A stretch of DNA of 64,000 bases from assembly GCA_002778195.1 (NCBI GenBank), contig PCDI01000002.1, positions 1,943,628 through 2,007,627 of the forward strand, given 5' to 3'. The notes below the pieces were generated by a model, which made no database searches, was not told the origin of the DNA, and saw only the letters and a list, made by a program, of their open reading frames with translations. The DNA is from Raffaelea ambrosiae. Its lineage: Eukaryota > Ascomycota > Sordariomycetes > Ophiostomatales > Ophiostomataceae. This document shows positions 35,231 to 45,890 of the stretch, one piece after another. Numbering within the stretch: the first letter of the stretch is position 1; each line of letters opens with the position of its first letter. The position numbers and the translations under genes are program-made.

Positions 35231-36923
35231 GAAATGAGAAACGACAAGAAAAAAAAGTTATGAAAAAGGGGGAGAAACGAACAATCCTGGAATGAAAACA
35301 CGAGAAAGGGGACGAAGCACACAGCTCACGACGGGAAACTGCGGGGGGTACTACAATAGACCATAGAAGGGCAAGGGGACAGGCACACAAGAACTTGGGG
35401 CATGGATGGCCGGTCTCAGGACCAACATATTTTTTCAGACCTCGGGGGGCTTCTACCTTTTCTGGTTGCCTTCGTTTCGGGTTGCATACCTATGGAGTTG
35501 AAAACTGGAGCTCTGGCTAGCTAGAAGCAATTGTGCGCGGCGCATTACACACATGGGGGGTCTCGCGTGCATTAGCCTGGGAACCAGCTTGTTTCCCGCC
35601 CCAGAAAAAAAGAAACGAACGCAGAAAAGCATCGTGGGCAAGGACAAAGACCAAAAACACCCAGCGCTCGCCTGGTGGGAAAGCACGTTTTTGCTCGATC
35701 GACGTTGCTTTGTAGTTGCGAGATTTGCGGAGTCGGCCCCACCAACCCAGTTTTATTTCCGCGCGGACTGGACCTAGCTCGGGAAGTTTGACCCTTCTGA
35801 GCCAGAAGAGGGTAATTTTGACGAGAGCTGCTCGCGGATTTTTGCCTTTTTTGCTAGGCTCGCGGGCCTTGACCAAATGTCTACTCTGTCAAAGTGGGGC
35901 ACAAGAAAAGAGTCAAAATGTGCGACCCCCACAAAAAACTAAGGCACAATGAAACTTTTCGTGAACCATTGCTAACCGTCAACACTAGCCCGGCATGGTA
36001 GAAGGAACGACCTGCCGCCGACTGGCGTAAAGCGGGGTGCTCAACCAAGCAAAGGAGACGTTGTGACAAATGGCTAGAAAACGATACGGCGAGACCGCGG
36101 GAAAAGATACCAATCTCACGATCCTTGCTTCCTTCGCGTACCTTTGACGAAGCCGGACCAGTGTGTATGTATGCTCGACCAGTGACATGCGAAACATTCT
36201 TCAGCCAGCCCTTTAGCTTCCCTCTCTTTCGCTCTCTCTCTCCCACTTGGGAAATATGTGACCAGCTCATTCTCCACGTAGCGTAATGCAAACGTCAGTG
36301 TTGTGATCAAACTTTCTGTCAACTGGGTATCTCGAGGCGGTGCTGACCACCCGCTTGACATTCGGGACTGTCTCCGAAGGGGGAGGCGGCATGCGCGGCA
36401 TTGGGCAGCTGTTCAGGCCGCAAATACACTGTTATGGGGATCTGTAAGAGAAGGCAAGGGAGAAAATGACTTTGCACGAGGGAGGGGCAAAACGAACCAA
36501 GTGACTAGATGTGGGTTTGGTGGCGGGCATTGCCCGCCTGTCCACTTTTTCCCTGCTTTTCCTGGGGTTGTTATTGTGTGTGGCATTTCCATTTTAGGGA
36601 ATTTTCAGCTTGGGAGTCTTTCTTGTCCGCGTCCCTGTCTCTCTCTTCCCCTCTCGCAAACTCGCCCTTTTTGACATCTCATTTCTTTGCCCACGACAAT
36701 TCCGGGACGACACCACAGTCCGTCCGAACGGATATTTATTCAGGGCCCCCGCCGTGTCTGTTTCGATCCTTTGGCTGTCCGAGGCATTCTCCCTTCACTC
36801 TCGTCTTCAACACAAACACCTTGGATTCGTCCTTCTCCTATATCCCTGATAGCCCGCATTCTCTTTTCCTTCTATACGCCCTTCTCATATCCTTCCTATA
36901 CCCCCTCACATATCCATCGCAAA
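35231..36923. promoter_or_regulatory. Spacer and myo-inositol oxygenase promoter
   Basis: About 1.7 kb. No conserved reading frame is visible. The last 300 bp (36610-36923) are strongly CT-rich, as in highly expressed fungal promoters, and end CATCGCAAAATGG at the oxygenase start codon. Confidence 0.45.
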
Positions 36924-37945
36924 ATGGCTCCGTCTGCGACCATTGACATTGTCGATGACAAGGCACCCATTGTCGTCAAGAGCGGCAAGGTCCTGGAGGA
37001 CCTGTCCGATGCCATCGACAAGGTCAACGTGATCAAGGGCCAGGATGCCACCGAGGAGGAGGCGGTCCCGGCCTACAACGCCGAGTCCAAGTTCGACCAG
37101 GACAAGGACAAGACCCAGTTCCGCCAGTATGACGAGGCGTGCGAGCGCGTCAAGAACTTCTACCGCGAGCAGCACGAGAAGCAGACGGTGGCCTACAACC
37201 TGCAGGCCCGGTCCCGCTTCCACTCGGCCTCCCGCAAGCGCGAGGAGATGACCATCTGGGAGGCCATGGAGAAGCTCAACACACTGATCGACGAGTCGGA
37301 CCCGGACACGGAGCTCGGCCAGATCCAGCACCTGCTGCAGAGCGCCGAGGCCATCCGCCGCGACGGCAAGCCGCGCTGGATGCAGCTGACCGGCCTGATC
37401 CACGACCTGGGCAAGCTGCTGTACTTTTACGACGCCCAGGGCCAGTGGGACGTCGTCGGCGACACCTTCCCCGTCGGCCTCGCCTTTGACCAGCGCATCA
37501 TCTACCCGGAGACCTTCAAGGGCAACCCGGACAACACCCACCCAGTCTACAGCACCAAGTACGGCATCTACTGCGAGGGCGTCGGCCTCGACAACATCAT
37601 GCTGTCGTGGGGCCACGACGAGTACCTGTACCACGTCGTCAAGGACCAGAGCACCCTGCCCGATGAGGCCCTGGCCATGATCCGCTACCACTCCTTCTAC
37701 CCCTGGCACAAGGAGGGCGCCTACCGCGACCTCATGTGCGCGAAGGACCACAAGATGCTCGAGGCCGTCAAGGCGTTCAACCCCTACGACCTGTACAGCA
37801 AGAGCGATGGTCTCCCCAGCATCGAGGAGCTCAAGGTGAGTCACTCTATAACGCACACACGCAGAGGACGAAGACTAACTTTACCCAGCCCTACTACTTG
37901 GAGCTCATCGACGAGTTTTTCCCGAACAAGGTTATCAAGTGGTAA
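36924..37945 (+). CDS. Inositol oxygenase (MIOX)
   Basis: Two exons, 36924-37835 and 37889-37945, encode 322 residues, the usual MIOX length. The enzyme is a cytosolic di-iron oxygenase that cleaves myo-inositol to D-glucuronate, opening inositol catabolism. The HD-domain ligands are visible: RSRFHS, LTGLIHDLGKLLYFYD with His160-Asp161, MLSWGHDEYLYHV with His231, RYHSFYPWH with His256, and the late Asp in PYDLYSKSD. Substrate-contact sequences (GDTFPVGLAFD, HPVYSTKYGIY) are also intact. The last exon adds PYYLELIDEFFPNKVIKW, the conserved C-terminus. Its neighbours are a Zn2Cys6 regulator upstream and a sugar porter downstream, possibly an inositol-use set. Confidence 0.96.
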
Positions 37946-38330
37946 ATGCGCCACCAAGACCAAAGCAAACAAAAAGAACCAAACCCAAAAACAACAACCA
38001 TGACTCTCTTTCTCTATATAGACGTTTCCCTTTAGAAAGGATGATTTTTCCCCCAACCTCTCGTTGAATAGATGACGAAGAGGAGAATACCCGAATGAAT
38101 GGCCATTCTGGGACGACACAAAGGAAGCTTTTAGACTTTGCCTCATTTACACGGCCTTCTTATGCTTTTTATTCGAATTGCTCCTGTTTCCATAACGGAG
38201 ACAAAGTTCTCCACAAACATACAATTTCTGCTCTTGCTTTCTACGAATTGATTTGATTCGCTTGGCTAGGCTGCACACTAGTCTACAACACCCTACACAA
38301 TCTCTTTCTCCTTCCAATTGTGACGTCCAT

Positions 38331-38693
38331 CTATGGGAACTTCTGCAACATGTCCTCTGCCACACGGATGTTCTCTTGCCAATAGTTCTGTGCCTCGGCA
38401 GACAGATCCTTCGGCGCCATACATCGAAACATCATCTCGATGATTCGGTGCTGCGTGGCATATGACTCGCTCGCGACAAACTCCCAGTCAATGATGGCTT
38501 GGCTGTCCGCGGGTGCCTGGCTGCTAATCAGGACATTGTGCGGACCCATGACGCCCAGAACAAACTTTGTGATTTGCCGGCCCCTCCCCGTAGTCTCTTG
38601 TCTGCGTGCCTCGCCGGGTACGGGGCACACCTTGGGTACCGGCAGGACAGCAGGGTCGATCGTGTTCGCAATCAGCGCCATGAGCAAGTCCAT
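38331..38693 (-). pseudogene. Aminoglycoside-phosphotransferase-like fragment
   Basis: A 120-residue frame resembles only the C-terminal half of fungal APH/choline-kinase-fold proteins: GPHNVLIS, IIDWEFVASES, and a helical tail ending WQENIRVAEDMLQ. The whole N-lobe is absent. The catalytic loop, normally H-G-D-L-x-x-x-N, reads VLGVMGPHN here, so the catalytic Asp is missing and the loop is two residues short. No N-terminal exon in phase could be found upstream. I read it as a decayed remnant, inactive as a kinase. A short expressed protein cannot be excluded from sequence alone. Confidence 0.6.
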
Positions 38694-38922
38694 GGACGCG
38701 ACGCGGCCGTGATGTCATAGCTCTTTCCCGGAGAGACATTTTTTGTTCTTGATTGCGTTTCAATTGTTTTTTCTGTGAGAGCAAATGTGCAATTTGTTTT
38801 ATTTACAGTCATGCGATGCGTTTCTACAGGGGTGTTTTCCATGTAGGTGTTGTTGTGCATCTATACTCCCACAGGCCCCTATGGTGTGCATCGATTGCAT
38901 GGCCTCCTTTCCCTGGCACCTC

Positions 38923-40609
38923 TCAATGCGTCTCGCTTTTCGGCTCCACATGTTCGGTTGCCACTCCGCCCAATTCGACCTGCTTCGACTCCACCACAGT
39001 TCGAGCAAACAGCTCGTTGCCCATCTTGGTTGTCCGGTAGGCCGTAAACGTGTTGGCCTCGAACACCTCATCGATCTCCTCGAGGGTCCGTCCGGCGGTC
39101 TCGGGGAACATAAAGTACACGTGGAATGTCATGACAAAGCAGAACACGCCGAAAATAATATACGTCTTCCACTGGATGTTGGTGAACGACGGCGACACAA
39201 AGTAGGCCAGGGCAAAGTTGAAGATCCAGTTCGTCGCCGCCGACAGGCCGACGCCCTTGGCCCGGTACTTGAGCGGGAACACCTCCGAGCAGTAGATCCA
39301 CCCCACCGGCGCCCAGGTGAAGCCGTACACGCCCACAAAGATGTAGCACAGCGCAATCACGGCCTTGGCCGGCGGGCCGGCGATGCTCCAGCGCAGGTTC
39401 TTGTTGCCGTTGACCTCGGGCACCCAGTGGCCATGCGCCGCCATGACGCCGCCAATGGCAAAGTGCAGGATGCAGCACAAGATGGAGCCGGTGATCATGA
39501 GATACCGCCGCGGGATGCGGTCGAGGATGGGCAGGATGGCGCCCGTCGTGACGACAAAGATGACGTACTGGATAATGGACGACGTGACGCTGCTGTTGCC
39601 CGACATGCCGGCCATCTGGAAGATGTACACGACATAGTACATGTCGACATTGCCGCCCAGCAGCTGCTGCCACATCTGCACGCAGAGACCGCACATGGTC
39701 CGGCGCCACAGCTTGCGGCTGAAGAGGGCCACGAACGTGGCCTCCTTGGCCTCTTCGGCGACGCGCACGGCCTCGCGCACTTCCGCCAGCTCTTCCAGCA
39801 CAACGACATCGTCGCGGTCGCCCTGGGCGTGCAGCATCGCCAGCACGTCGTGGGCCTCCTCCCAGCGGCCCTTGGCGGCCAGCCAACGGGGGCTTTCCGG
39901 GAAACAGACGAGGGCACAGCCCAGGACCAGGGCCGGGACAGCCTGGACGCCCCAGGCGACGCGGAATGCCGCCGGTCCCTCGATGCCCTGGGCACAGCCC
40001 CAGGAGATGAGGTACATGATCAGAATGCCCCATTCGATGGCCCACTGCTGGATGCCCACGACGCGGCCACGAATGCGGCCCGGGGCCAGCTCGGCCAGGT
40101 AGACGCACACCTGGCTGCTGGCAATGCCGATAGCGAGACCGTTGATGACCCGGCCGACCATCAGGTGGGCCACATTCTGGGCGCTGCACTGGATGACCGA
40201 CCCGATGACCCAGATGATGGACACGATCAAGAGCGCACCGCGACGACCCAGGTAGTCGGAGATCCAGCCAGCCGCGATAGCACCGACAAAGGAACCGGCG
40301 GACATGATGGCCGTGATGATTCCCTGCAGGTTGGAGTCGGGGCTGTGGAAGTACTCGAGGAACTGCTCCGAGCCGATCCAGGCCGACATGGAGGAGACAT
40401 CGAACCCAAAGAGGGCGCCGCCCAGGGTGCCAAAGGCGGCAAGAACTGGAACTTGTCAGTCCGGGTTTTTTTTTCCAAAAATAATTTCTTTTCTTTTCCT
40501 TTTCTTTATCTTTATCTTTTTCTTATTTTTTTTTTCTTTTTTCTTATTTTTTCCTTTTTTTTTTTGTCAAGCACAGCTACTCACCATAAATGTTGGAAAT
40601 CTTATACAT
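38923..40609 (-). CDS. MFS sugar porter (hexose-transporter-like)
   Basis: Two exons, 40609-40585 and 40445-38923, encode 515 residues. The first exon codes only MYKISNIY; the join yields YVLAAFGTLGGALFGFDVSS, the normal first helix of this family. Other signatures are DYLGRRGALLI (loop 2-3), GRVINGLAIGIASSQVCVYLAE (helix 4), PESPRWLAAKGRWEEA, QQLLGGNVDMYY (helix 7) and PETAGRTLEEIDEVFE at the C-terminus. It is a plasma-membrane proton-coupled or facilitative monosaccharide porter; the substrate is unresolved. The 139-nt intron is pyrimidine-rich (about 40467-40566 on the plus strand). It points toward myo-inositol oxygenase with a phosphotransferase relic between. Confidence 0.92.
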
Positions 40610-41639
40610 TGTCCCGAATGCAGATGAGACTTGCGAGATACTGCCCGACGTACCAGCTGGCCGTCCACGAAGAAAAAATCCATTGGCATACAGAGGTCTA
40701 TTTATCTCTACGCAACTTCACCAAACGTCACCACATCACCACATCACCCCATCACCCCGTACTCCAATCCCCGGCTTTCCTCCGTGGGACTCCACAAATG
40801 GTGAAGCTGTGGGGTGTCTTCTCCAGCGCATCCCACATAGTTGTCTCTGTTATCAGGTTCATAACGTCATGGGCCCCATCGTGTGGATTCTTCCGGGGAC
40901 CTGGCTGCTATTTAACCGACATGTCGTCGGCCTTGCGGGCTGGTTAGATCACACTACGGGGGCACTTCAGGCCAGGATTGCATTGGTAGTCGCGTGTTAG
41001 TGCCGTCCTAGCCGCGCAGAGGAGCCGGTGCGTTGCAACTGCAATGGGAACGAATTGCCTCCCTGTAGGATTCCACGAATAAAAAGGCTGGACGGGTCGC
41101 GCAAATCAGGATAACCGAGGATAGAGCCCTGTCACGTACGCACCGATGAAACCACAGCCGGATGGCTTCGTTGCAATAGTTCAGTATGTGTTGCGATGAT
41201 GTAGAATAAATGACGGAAATAGGAAATGCGTCATGACACAATCAATAGAACAAGCTCCATGCAATGCATGCAGGCTCACAAGCCACAACCTCGGATGGAA
41301 CCCGTCTGGCGCACGGAGATTGTGACAAGACTGTCGGATGCCGAGCCAGTTCCAACGAACGACTGGGAAAGGGGCATGACGTAGAACTGAGCAGGGCCGA
41401 ATGGCTAAGAGCAGCTTCACTGGTTAGGAGACACGCAAAAGTCAACACGCATATACACAGAGTCGAGCCAGTCTCTTTTGGGTCTTCGGGTCCCGTTTCA
41501 TTTGCTCTAGCTTCTTTTCCATTTCCATTCCCCCCCCCCGTACCTAGGCAATCTCATATATTTGGCACACCATAGTACGACGTATACTCGAAACTCCCCA
41601 GTTCCCTAACACGGGTGTTTGCATCCCACGCCCTGTGTG
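40610..41639. promoter_or_regulatory. Sugar-porter promoter and proline dehydrogenase 3' flank
   Basis: About 1 kb of spacer. A CATCACC-type short repeat (TCACCACATCACCACATCACCCCATCACCCC) at 40728-40758 lies about 120 bp upstream of the porter ATG. The remainder shows no coding sequence. Confidence 0.4.
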
Positions 41640-43417
41640 CTACCGACGCAGCAGACGCCGCCACACCTCGCCCCTCATGGCGTCGGCCATGGACTGCGTG
41701 CGCGTGACCGCTCCGCGGTTCTCAATCGCTCTGCGGTAGAGAAAGTGCAAGCACTCGGGGACGCTGCCCCAGGCGAGACACTTGAACACACGTGGCACGG
41801 GGCTCGTCCCCTGGCCTTGGCCCTGCTGGCTGGCCACGTGGTCTTGGTTCTTCTGGACCAGACCATAGCTGACGTCGTCGGCCATGCCCTGGAGCTGCCC
41901 GCACTCCAGCACAATCCCGGGCTGGCCCGACGCGCACCGTTGCTGGTACAGCGAAAAGGCCTTGTTCACGCTTTCGCGGTTGTGCGTGGCCAGGAGCAAG
42001 GCCGTGTGCGGGTAGTTCTGGACGGTTTCCTGCAGCGGCCCCCCCCCACCCGGAAGACGCTTCTCGATCAGGCTCGCGGCAATGTCGTTGTAGGACTGGT
42101 CCGTGTCCTCTTGCGTGTCGTGGATGAGGGACCGCGTCTCGTGCTCGATGTAGGCGCCCCGCACGAGCTTGATGCCCAGCCCCCAGCCCTCCTCGCCGGC
42201 GAGCTGTATCTGGCGCCGGACATTGTCCCGGGCCCCCTTCAGGTACCCCTGGATGGTGTTGTAGACGAGGATGCGGCCGTCGCGGTTGTACTTGCGCATC
42301 AGCTGGATGGTCCAGTCGTCGATGGCGTGCTGTATCCTCTGCTGCTCCGCATCAATCCACAGCCGTCCGCCACGGCTGGCCGTGGCCGCGCAGATCTCGT
42401 CCATGGCTGCGGCAATGGCCGGAGGCATGGGGTTTCCGTCTTTTAGTGCATCCACAGCAATCGGACCAGCACCGGTAAATCTAACACGGGACGTGTTAAT
42501 GAATGAAGCAGAAACAAAACAAAACAGAACGAAACAAAACAGAACGAAACAAAACAGAACGAAACAAAACAGAACGAAACAAAACAGAACGAAACAAAAC
42601 AGAACGAAACANNNNNNNNNNNNNNNNNNNNNNNNNNNNNNNNNNNNNNNNNNNNNNNNNNNNNNNNNNNNNNNNNNNNNNNNNNNCAAAACAGAACGAA
42701 ACAAAACAGAACGAAACAAAACAGAACGAAACAAAACAGAACGAAACAAAACAGAACGAAACAAAACAGAACGAAACAAAAACATCACTCCGTATATCAG
42801 CAGAGAGGCGAGACTCACTTAATGGCAAGAATATCCCCTGGTGCCAGAATGGCGATTGTGTCCAGAGTACCCTTCTTCCACTGCTCAACAACGCCTAATT
42901 GCATTTTCTCCAGGTCGGCACCGGACTGGGCCTCGTCGTTGTCGCCCAGAACAATCTCTTTTGCATACCCAATGATGACACCATTGAACCCCACGTCTTT
43001 CAGTCCCTTCACAGTCTTGGTGACTTCTGCCGGGGTCGAGCCAGCACAGAAGTGGTCGTATACGGTCCAGCGCAGCAACAGGTTGAGCACGGGATTTCGG
43101 TCCGGGTTCAGCAGGGCTGACTTTGACTCCACCATGGCTCCCATGAATGCAAGACAGGGCTTGAAGAGGATGGGGGTCGACATGATGGTTGTGAGGACTG
43201 CCGACCGGAGCAGGATGCCCAGCGGCATTCTGGCGAGTGGTGGAGCGGAGGTCGTGGCAACCGACACATTCTTGACATCGGCCGAGAGCTGGTTCTTGCT
43301 GTCTACGGGAGCAGTCGGCGCATGCGAGCCATAGCGCAGCGTTTGGATAGTCTGGTATCCCGCCAATGGGCCCCCGCCGACACGGCGTGTCACGAGACGA
43401 GGAAGAAGGACATTCAT
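41640..43417 (-). CDS. Proline dehydrogenase (proline oxidase), mitochondrial
   Basis: Two exons, 43417-42819 and 42480-41640, encode 479 residues. The enzyme is a mitochondrial flavoprotein oxidising L-proline to pyrroline-5-carboxylate. The N-terminus is Arg-rich (LLPRLVTRRVGG) and fits a transit peptide. The TIM-barrel domain has DHFCAGSTPAEV, GVIIGYAKE, the flavin/substrate strand LGIKLVRGAYIEHE, LLLATHN and the closing FLYRRAIENRGAV helix with the substrate-binding Arg pair. The splice joins DILAI to KFTGAG. The intron (42481-42818) carries a 15-bp minisatellite and an N gap. The gene sits beside P5C reductase, a Put3/PrnA-like regulator and P5C dehydrogenase. It corresponds to yeast PUT1 and Aspergillus prnD. 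Confidence 0.95.
42516..42781. repeat. 15-bp minisatellite in proline dehydrogenase intron
   Basis: Tandem copies of a 15-bp unit (AGAACGAAACAAAAC on the plus strand) run on both sides of an N gap: roughly six copies on the left (to 42611) and six on the right (from 42687). The copies are nearly perfect. The unit length is a multiple of three, so both strands stay open across the array, which creates false long frames. The whole array lies inside the intron. Confidence 0.95.
42612..42686. other. Assembly gap (75 N)
   Basis: Seventy-five undetermined bases lie inside the minisatellite. The flanks are both in the repeat, so the gap most likely hides further copies and its true length is unknown. 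Confidence 0.98.
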
Positions 43418-43861
43418 GATGACCCCCCTTTGTGTCCTGAATCGGTCGTCTTGGGTGACAGCGCCAAAGCGGGGATGGGCATCAGGCGAACTTGGAGACG
43501 CGTCGTATTAAATATCGTTCACAACACGCTGGGGATTGTTGGGGGGTGTGATAAGCCCGGGAGTTACCCGGCCCGGAAGTTCCTCGACCAAGATGGACTG
43601 TCCTCTCGGATTGGCTCTCCGACCGACTTGCCCAGTGCCCAGATGCTCCGGCAGATAAGACCACACCACACGGTTGGTTGGCCGACTTAAACCATTCTTG
43701 GATAGCCATACCCAGAAGTACGAGTAGCAGGTCAAGCTCTTGCACACACACAAAGAAGCCCAGAACGCGTCCCGTGCAGCTGGAAATTTACTACAGCGAA
43801 CTGATCGGGGAGGGCACACGTACAATGGATCTAGCTATTCTACGGAACCCGCAAGCCCATC
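43418..43861. promoter_or_regulatory. Proline dehydrogenase promoter
   Basis: 444 bp between the dehydrogenase start and the reductase stop; both genes are on the minus strand. It contains GATA motifs and clustered CCGG half-sites (listed separately) and an AT-rich TATTAAATAT at 43506-43515 that could act as a TATA element. There is no coding content. Confidence 0.6.
43549..43576. promoter_or_regulatory. GATA motif beside CCGG half-site cluster
   Basis: TGATAAG at 43549-43555 is followed by three CCGG tetramers at 43557-43560, 43568-43571 and 43573-43576; the first two are separated by 7 nt. A second GATA motif, AGATAAG, is at 43653-43659. The block lies about 130-160 bp before the dehydrogenase ATG. 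GATA factors of the AreA type mediate nitrogen control in filamentous fungi, and the proline regulator PrnA of Aspergillus nidulans binds paired CCGG-type half-sites, as I recall. Binding here is inferred. Confidence 0.5.
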
Positions 43862-44829
43862 CTACTCGCTGCCCATCTTCTTCAACTGCGCAACGCCGGC
43901 CATCAGAGAACGCGAAAATATGGCTCGCCCGCCAGCGTCTTCCACCGTCAATAGGGACTGGATGGTGCATCCCCTTGGCGACGAGCTGCTCTCCCGGATC
44001 TCGGCGGGATGGTACCCATTTTCCAACAGGGCCAGCATACTCTTGAGCCCGTTGATGGCAATCTCTTTGGCGTCCGGCCGGCGAACACCATCCGCCACCG
44101 CCCCATCCAACAGTCCCTCAAACGGAATCGTCATCACCGCCGTGGACGCAGTCATGACCATCGATGCAGCGTTCAGCGTCGCCAGCGGGACCCATTTGGC
44201 GAAGCCGACCTGGCTGAAGATGGACTCGACAATCCTGGCCTGGTCCGCGGGCAGGATGCCCAGCGTCGGGCTCAGCTCCAGGAGCGTCGTGGACTGGCGG
44301 TACAGGGCGGCCACATTGGGCACGACCTTGGACACATACGGATACTTGGCATCGTTGACCGCTGCCGCGCCCAGAATCAGGGACCGTATGTCCTTCGCGC
44401 TCAGGGCCGCGAGCAGGCTGATGACCAGCTTCCCCTGCAGCGCCTCCGATACGCCGTGCTGCAACAGCACATCGCGGGCCATGTAGGGCTTGAAGCCGAG
44501 CATGACAATGTCGGCATCCTGCATGGCCTTCAGGATCTGGTCGTGGTACACCTCGACGCGGGCCTCGTTGCCGGCGGCCTTCAGCGTCGCCTTCAGCTTC
44601 GTGGCCGAGCCCTCCGACTTGGTGCACGCGATGAACTTGGTTGCCGAGGTCACAAAGCCCTTGCCATCCTCCTCGCTCTTCGCTGTGGCATCCAGCAAGC
44701 CGTGCAGAACGGCACCGCCCATGTAGCCTGATCTCGTGCGATTCCGTTAGCCAGCTGCGCACGCCCAGGCACCGCCCGACAATACGTACCGCATCCCACA
44801 AAGGAAATGACCGGATTGGATGCTGCCAT
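43862..44829 (-). CDS. Pyrroline-5-carboxylate reductase
   Basis: Two exons, 44829-44790 and 44727-43862, encode 301 residues. The enzyme reduces P5C to proline with NAD(P)H. The Rossmann loop VGCGYMGGAV is made by the splice (GC of the codon comes from exon 2). Further landmarks are ADIVMLGFKPYM, LVISLLAALSA, KVVPNVAALYRQSTTLL and a C-terminal helical domain ending AGVAQLKKMG. The usual TSPGGTT segment reads SSSPRGCT, so one glycine is Arg; its effect is unknown. No transit peptide is evident. Placement among proline-breakdown genes is notable because reductase is normally biosynthetic. Confidence 0.92.
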
Positions 44830-45890
44830 GATGAACCAATGCACAATTTGCAGCTGCCTCGGGTATCGAGAGCGTGTTTGCGGGGATGCAGCTCCAATGA
44901 TGTGCCCCTCCAATTGCCTTAATTTTTTTTTTCTTTTTTTTCCTGGCGTAGCAATTTCCGGTAGCTCTTATCAGTCAGGCGGCTGCCGACTCTTATCTGC
45001 ACCACCCGGAGCGCGAACCGGAGCACCTTGCTCTTTTCTGGATGCGGAAACTGTACACGGCGGCCAGACAGCGCAGACGAGTAGGAGTCGCACTTGCCCC
45101 AATTGTGATCGAATCCCCATTGGGCGAGGACGTGGCGCCGTTTTCCCTCCGAATTGCGGAACCACCAACAAACCCCAAAACGCTGGGCCATACCAGGAGC
45201 GAAGAAAACTGTCCAGCCATGGAACTGAGCTAGTTTCGAGAGCAGCCAATTCGTAGAACCGAACTCGGATCTGGAGTGCCTTCAGGACTGGCATTTGTTG
45301 TGGGAATTGGTTCTTTGTGGCCTGTCTTCGCGTCTGTTCCGTTCACAGCACGCGAAAACAAACGACTCCATCGGGAATCCCCTCTGCTGTGTACCCGACT
45401 TCTCAAGAGACCACGCAACGGTGTAAGTCGCCAGATCAGGAACAAGTTGCCCATCCTGTGCTAGCAAATACCGGATGGGCGTTCCGTAGTCGCTCTTGAA
45501 GTGTGGAGACACGCTTGCAGGACGACGACAGTCCCCGCGCAGACGCACGGAAAGCCTACCCGACTGAGGAAGCCGTGGCAGATAGCCGACATCTCTGCGT
45601 GCACTGCCGACAGGACACCGCGACAGCGCACCCGCGCCCTTCACAAAGGCTGCCTGGCTCCATCGAATTGGTGCTATATAGCACCCGGCCGCCGCTAATG
45701 TGCCGTGCCGAAGAGGTGGCAACAGTCAACCCACGATTGCGCTGAACGGAGGCTCTTCCCGGTAGAGCGACATCGCAGCAGCCGTTGTCTCCGACAGCAT
45801 TGGGATACATCGGCATCGCGAGATTGCATCCGGGGCAGCACGTCAATCGTGTGCACCGCTGCCGACTGCCACTAGCTTTGCCTAACTTGC
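44830..45890. promoter_or_regulatory. Divergent promoter: P5C reductase and Put3/PrnA-like gene
   Basis: About 1.06 kb between start codons facing apart. GATA and CCGG elements lie near the reductase end (listed separately). The minus-strand frame at 45282-45722 is not family-like. No additional gene is supported. Confidence 0.5.
44967..45021. promoter_or_regulatory. Two GATA motifs and a CCGG-N8-CCGG pair
   Basis: CTTATCA (44967-44973) and CTTATCT (44992-44998) are GATA motifs read on the minus strand. CCGG at 45006-45009 and 45018-45021 are separated by 8 nt. Another CCGG occurs at 44958-44961. The block lies about 140-190 bp before the reductase ATG and repeats the element combination seen upstream of proline dehydrogenase. 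Function is inferred from this repetition and from the neighbouring regulator. Confidence 0.5.

Noticed and set aside
42503..42898. Long open frames on both strands through the minisatellite
   Set aside because: They exist only because the 15-bp unit and the 75-N gap keep every frame open; the region is an intron of proline dehydrogenase.
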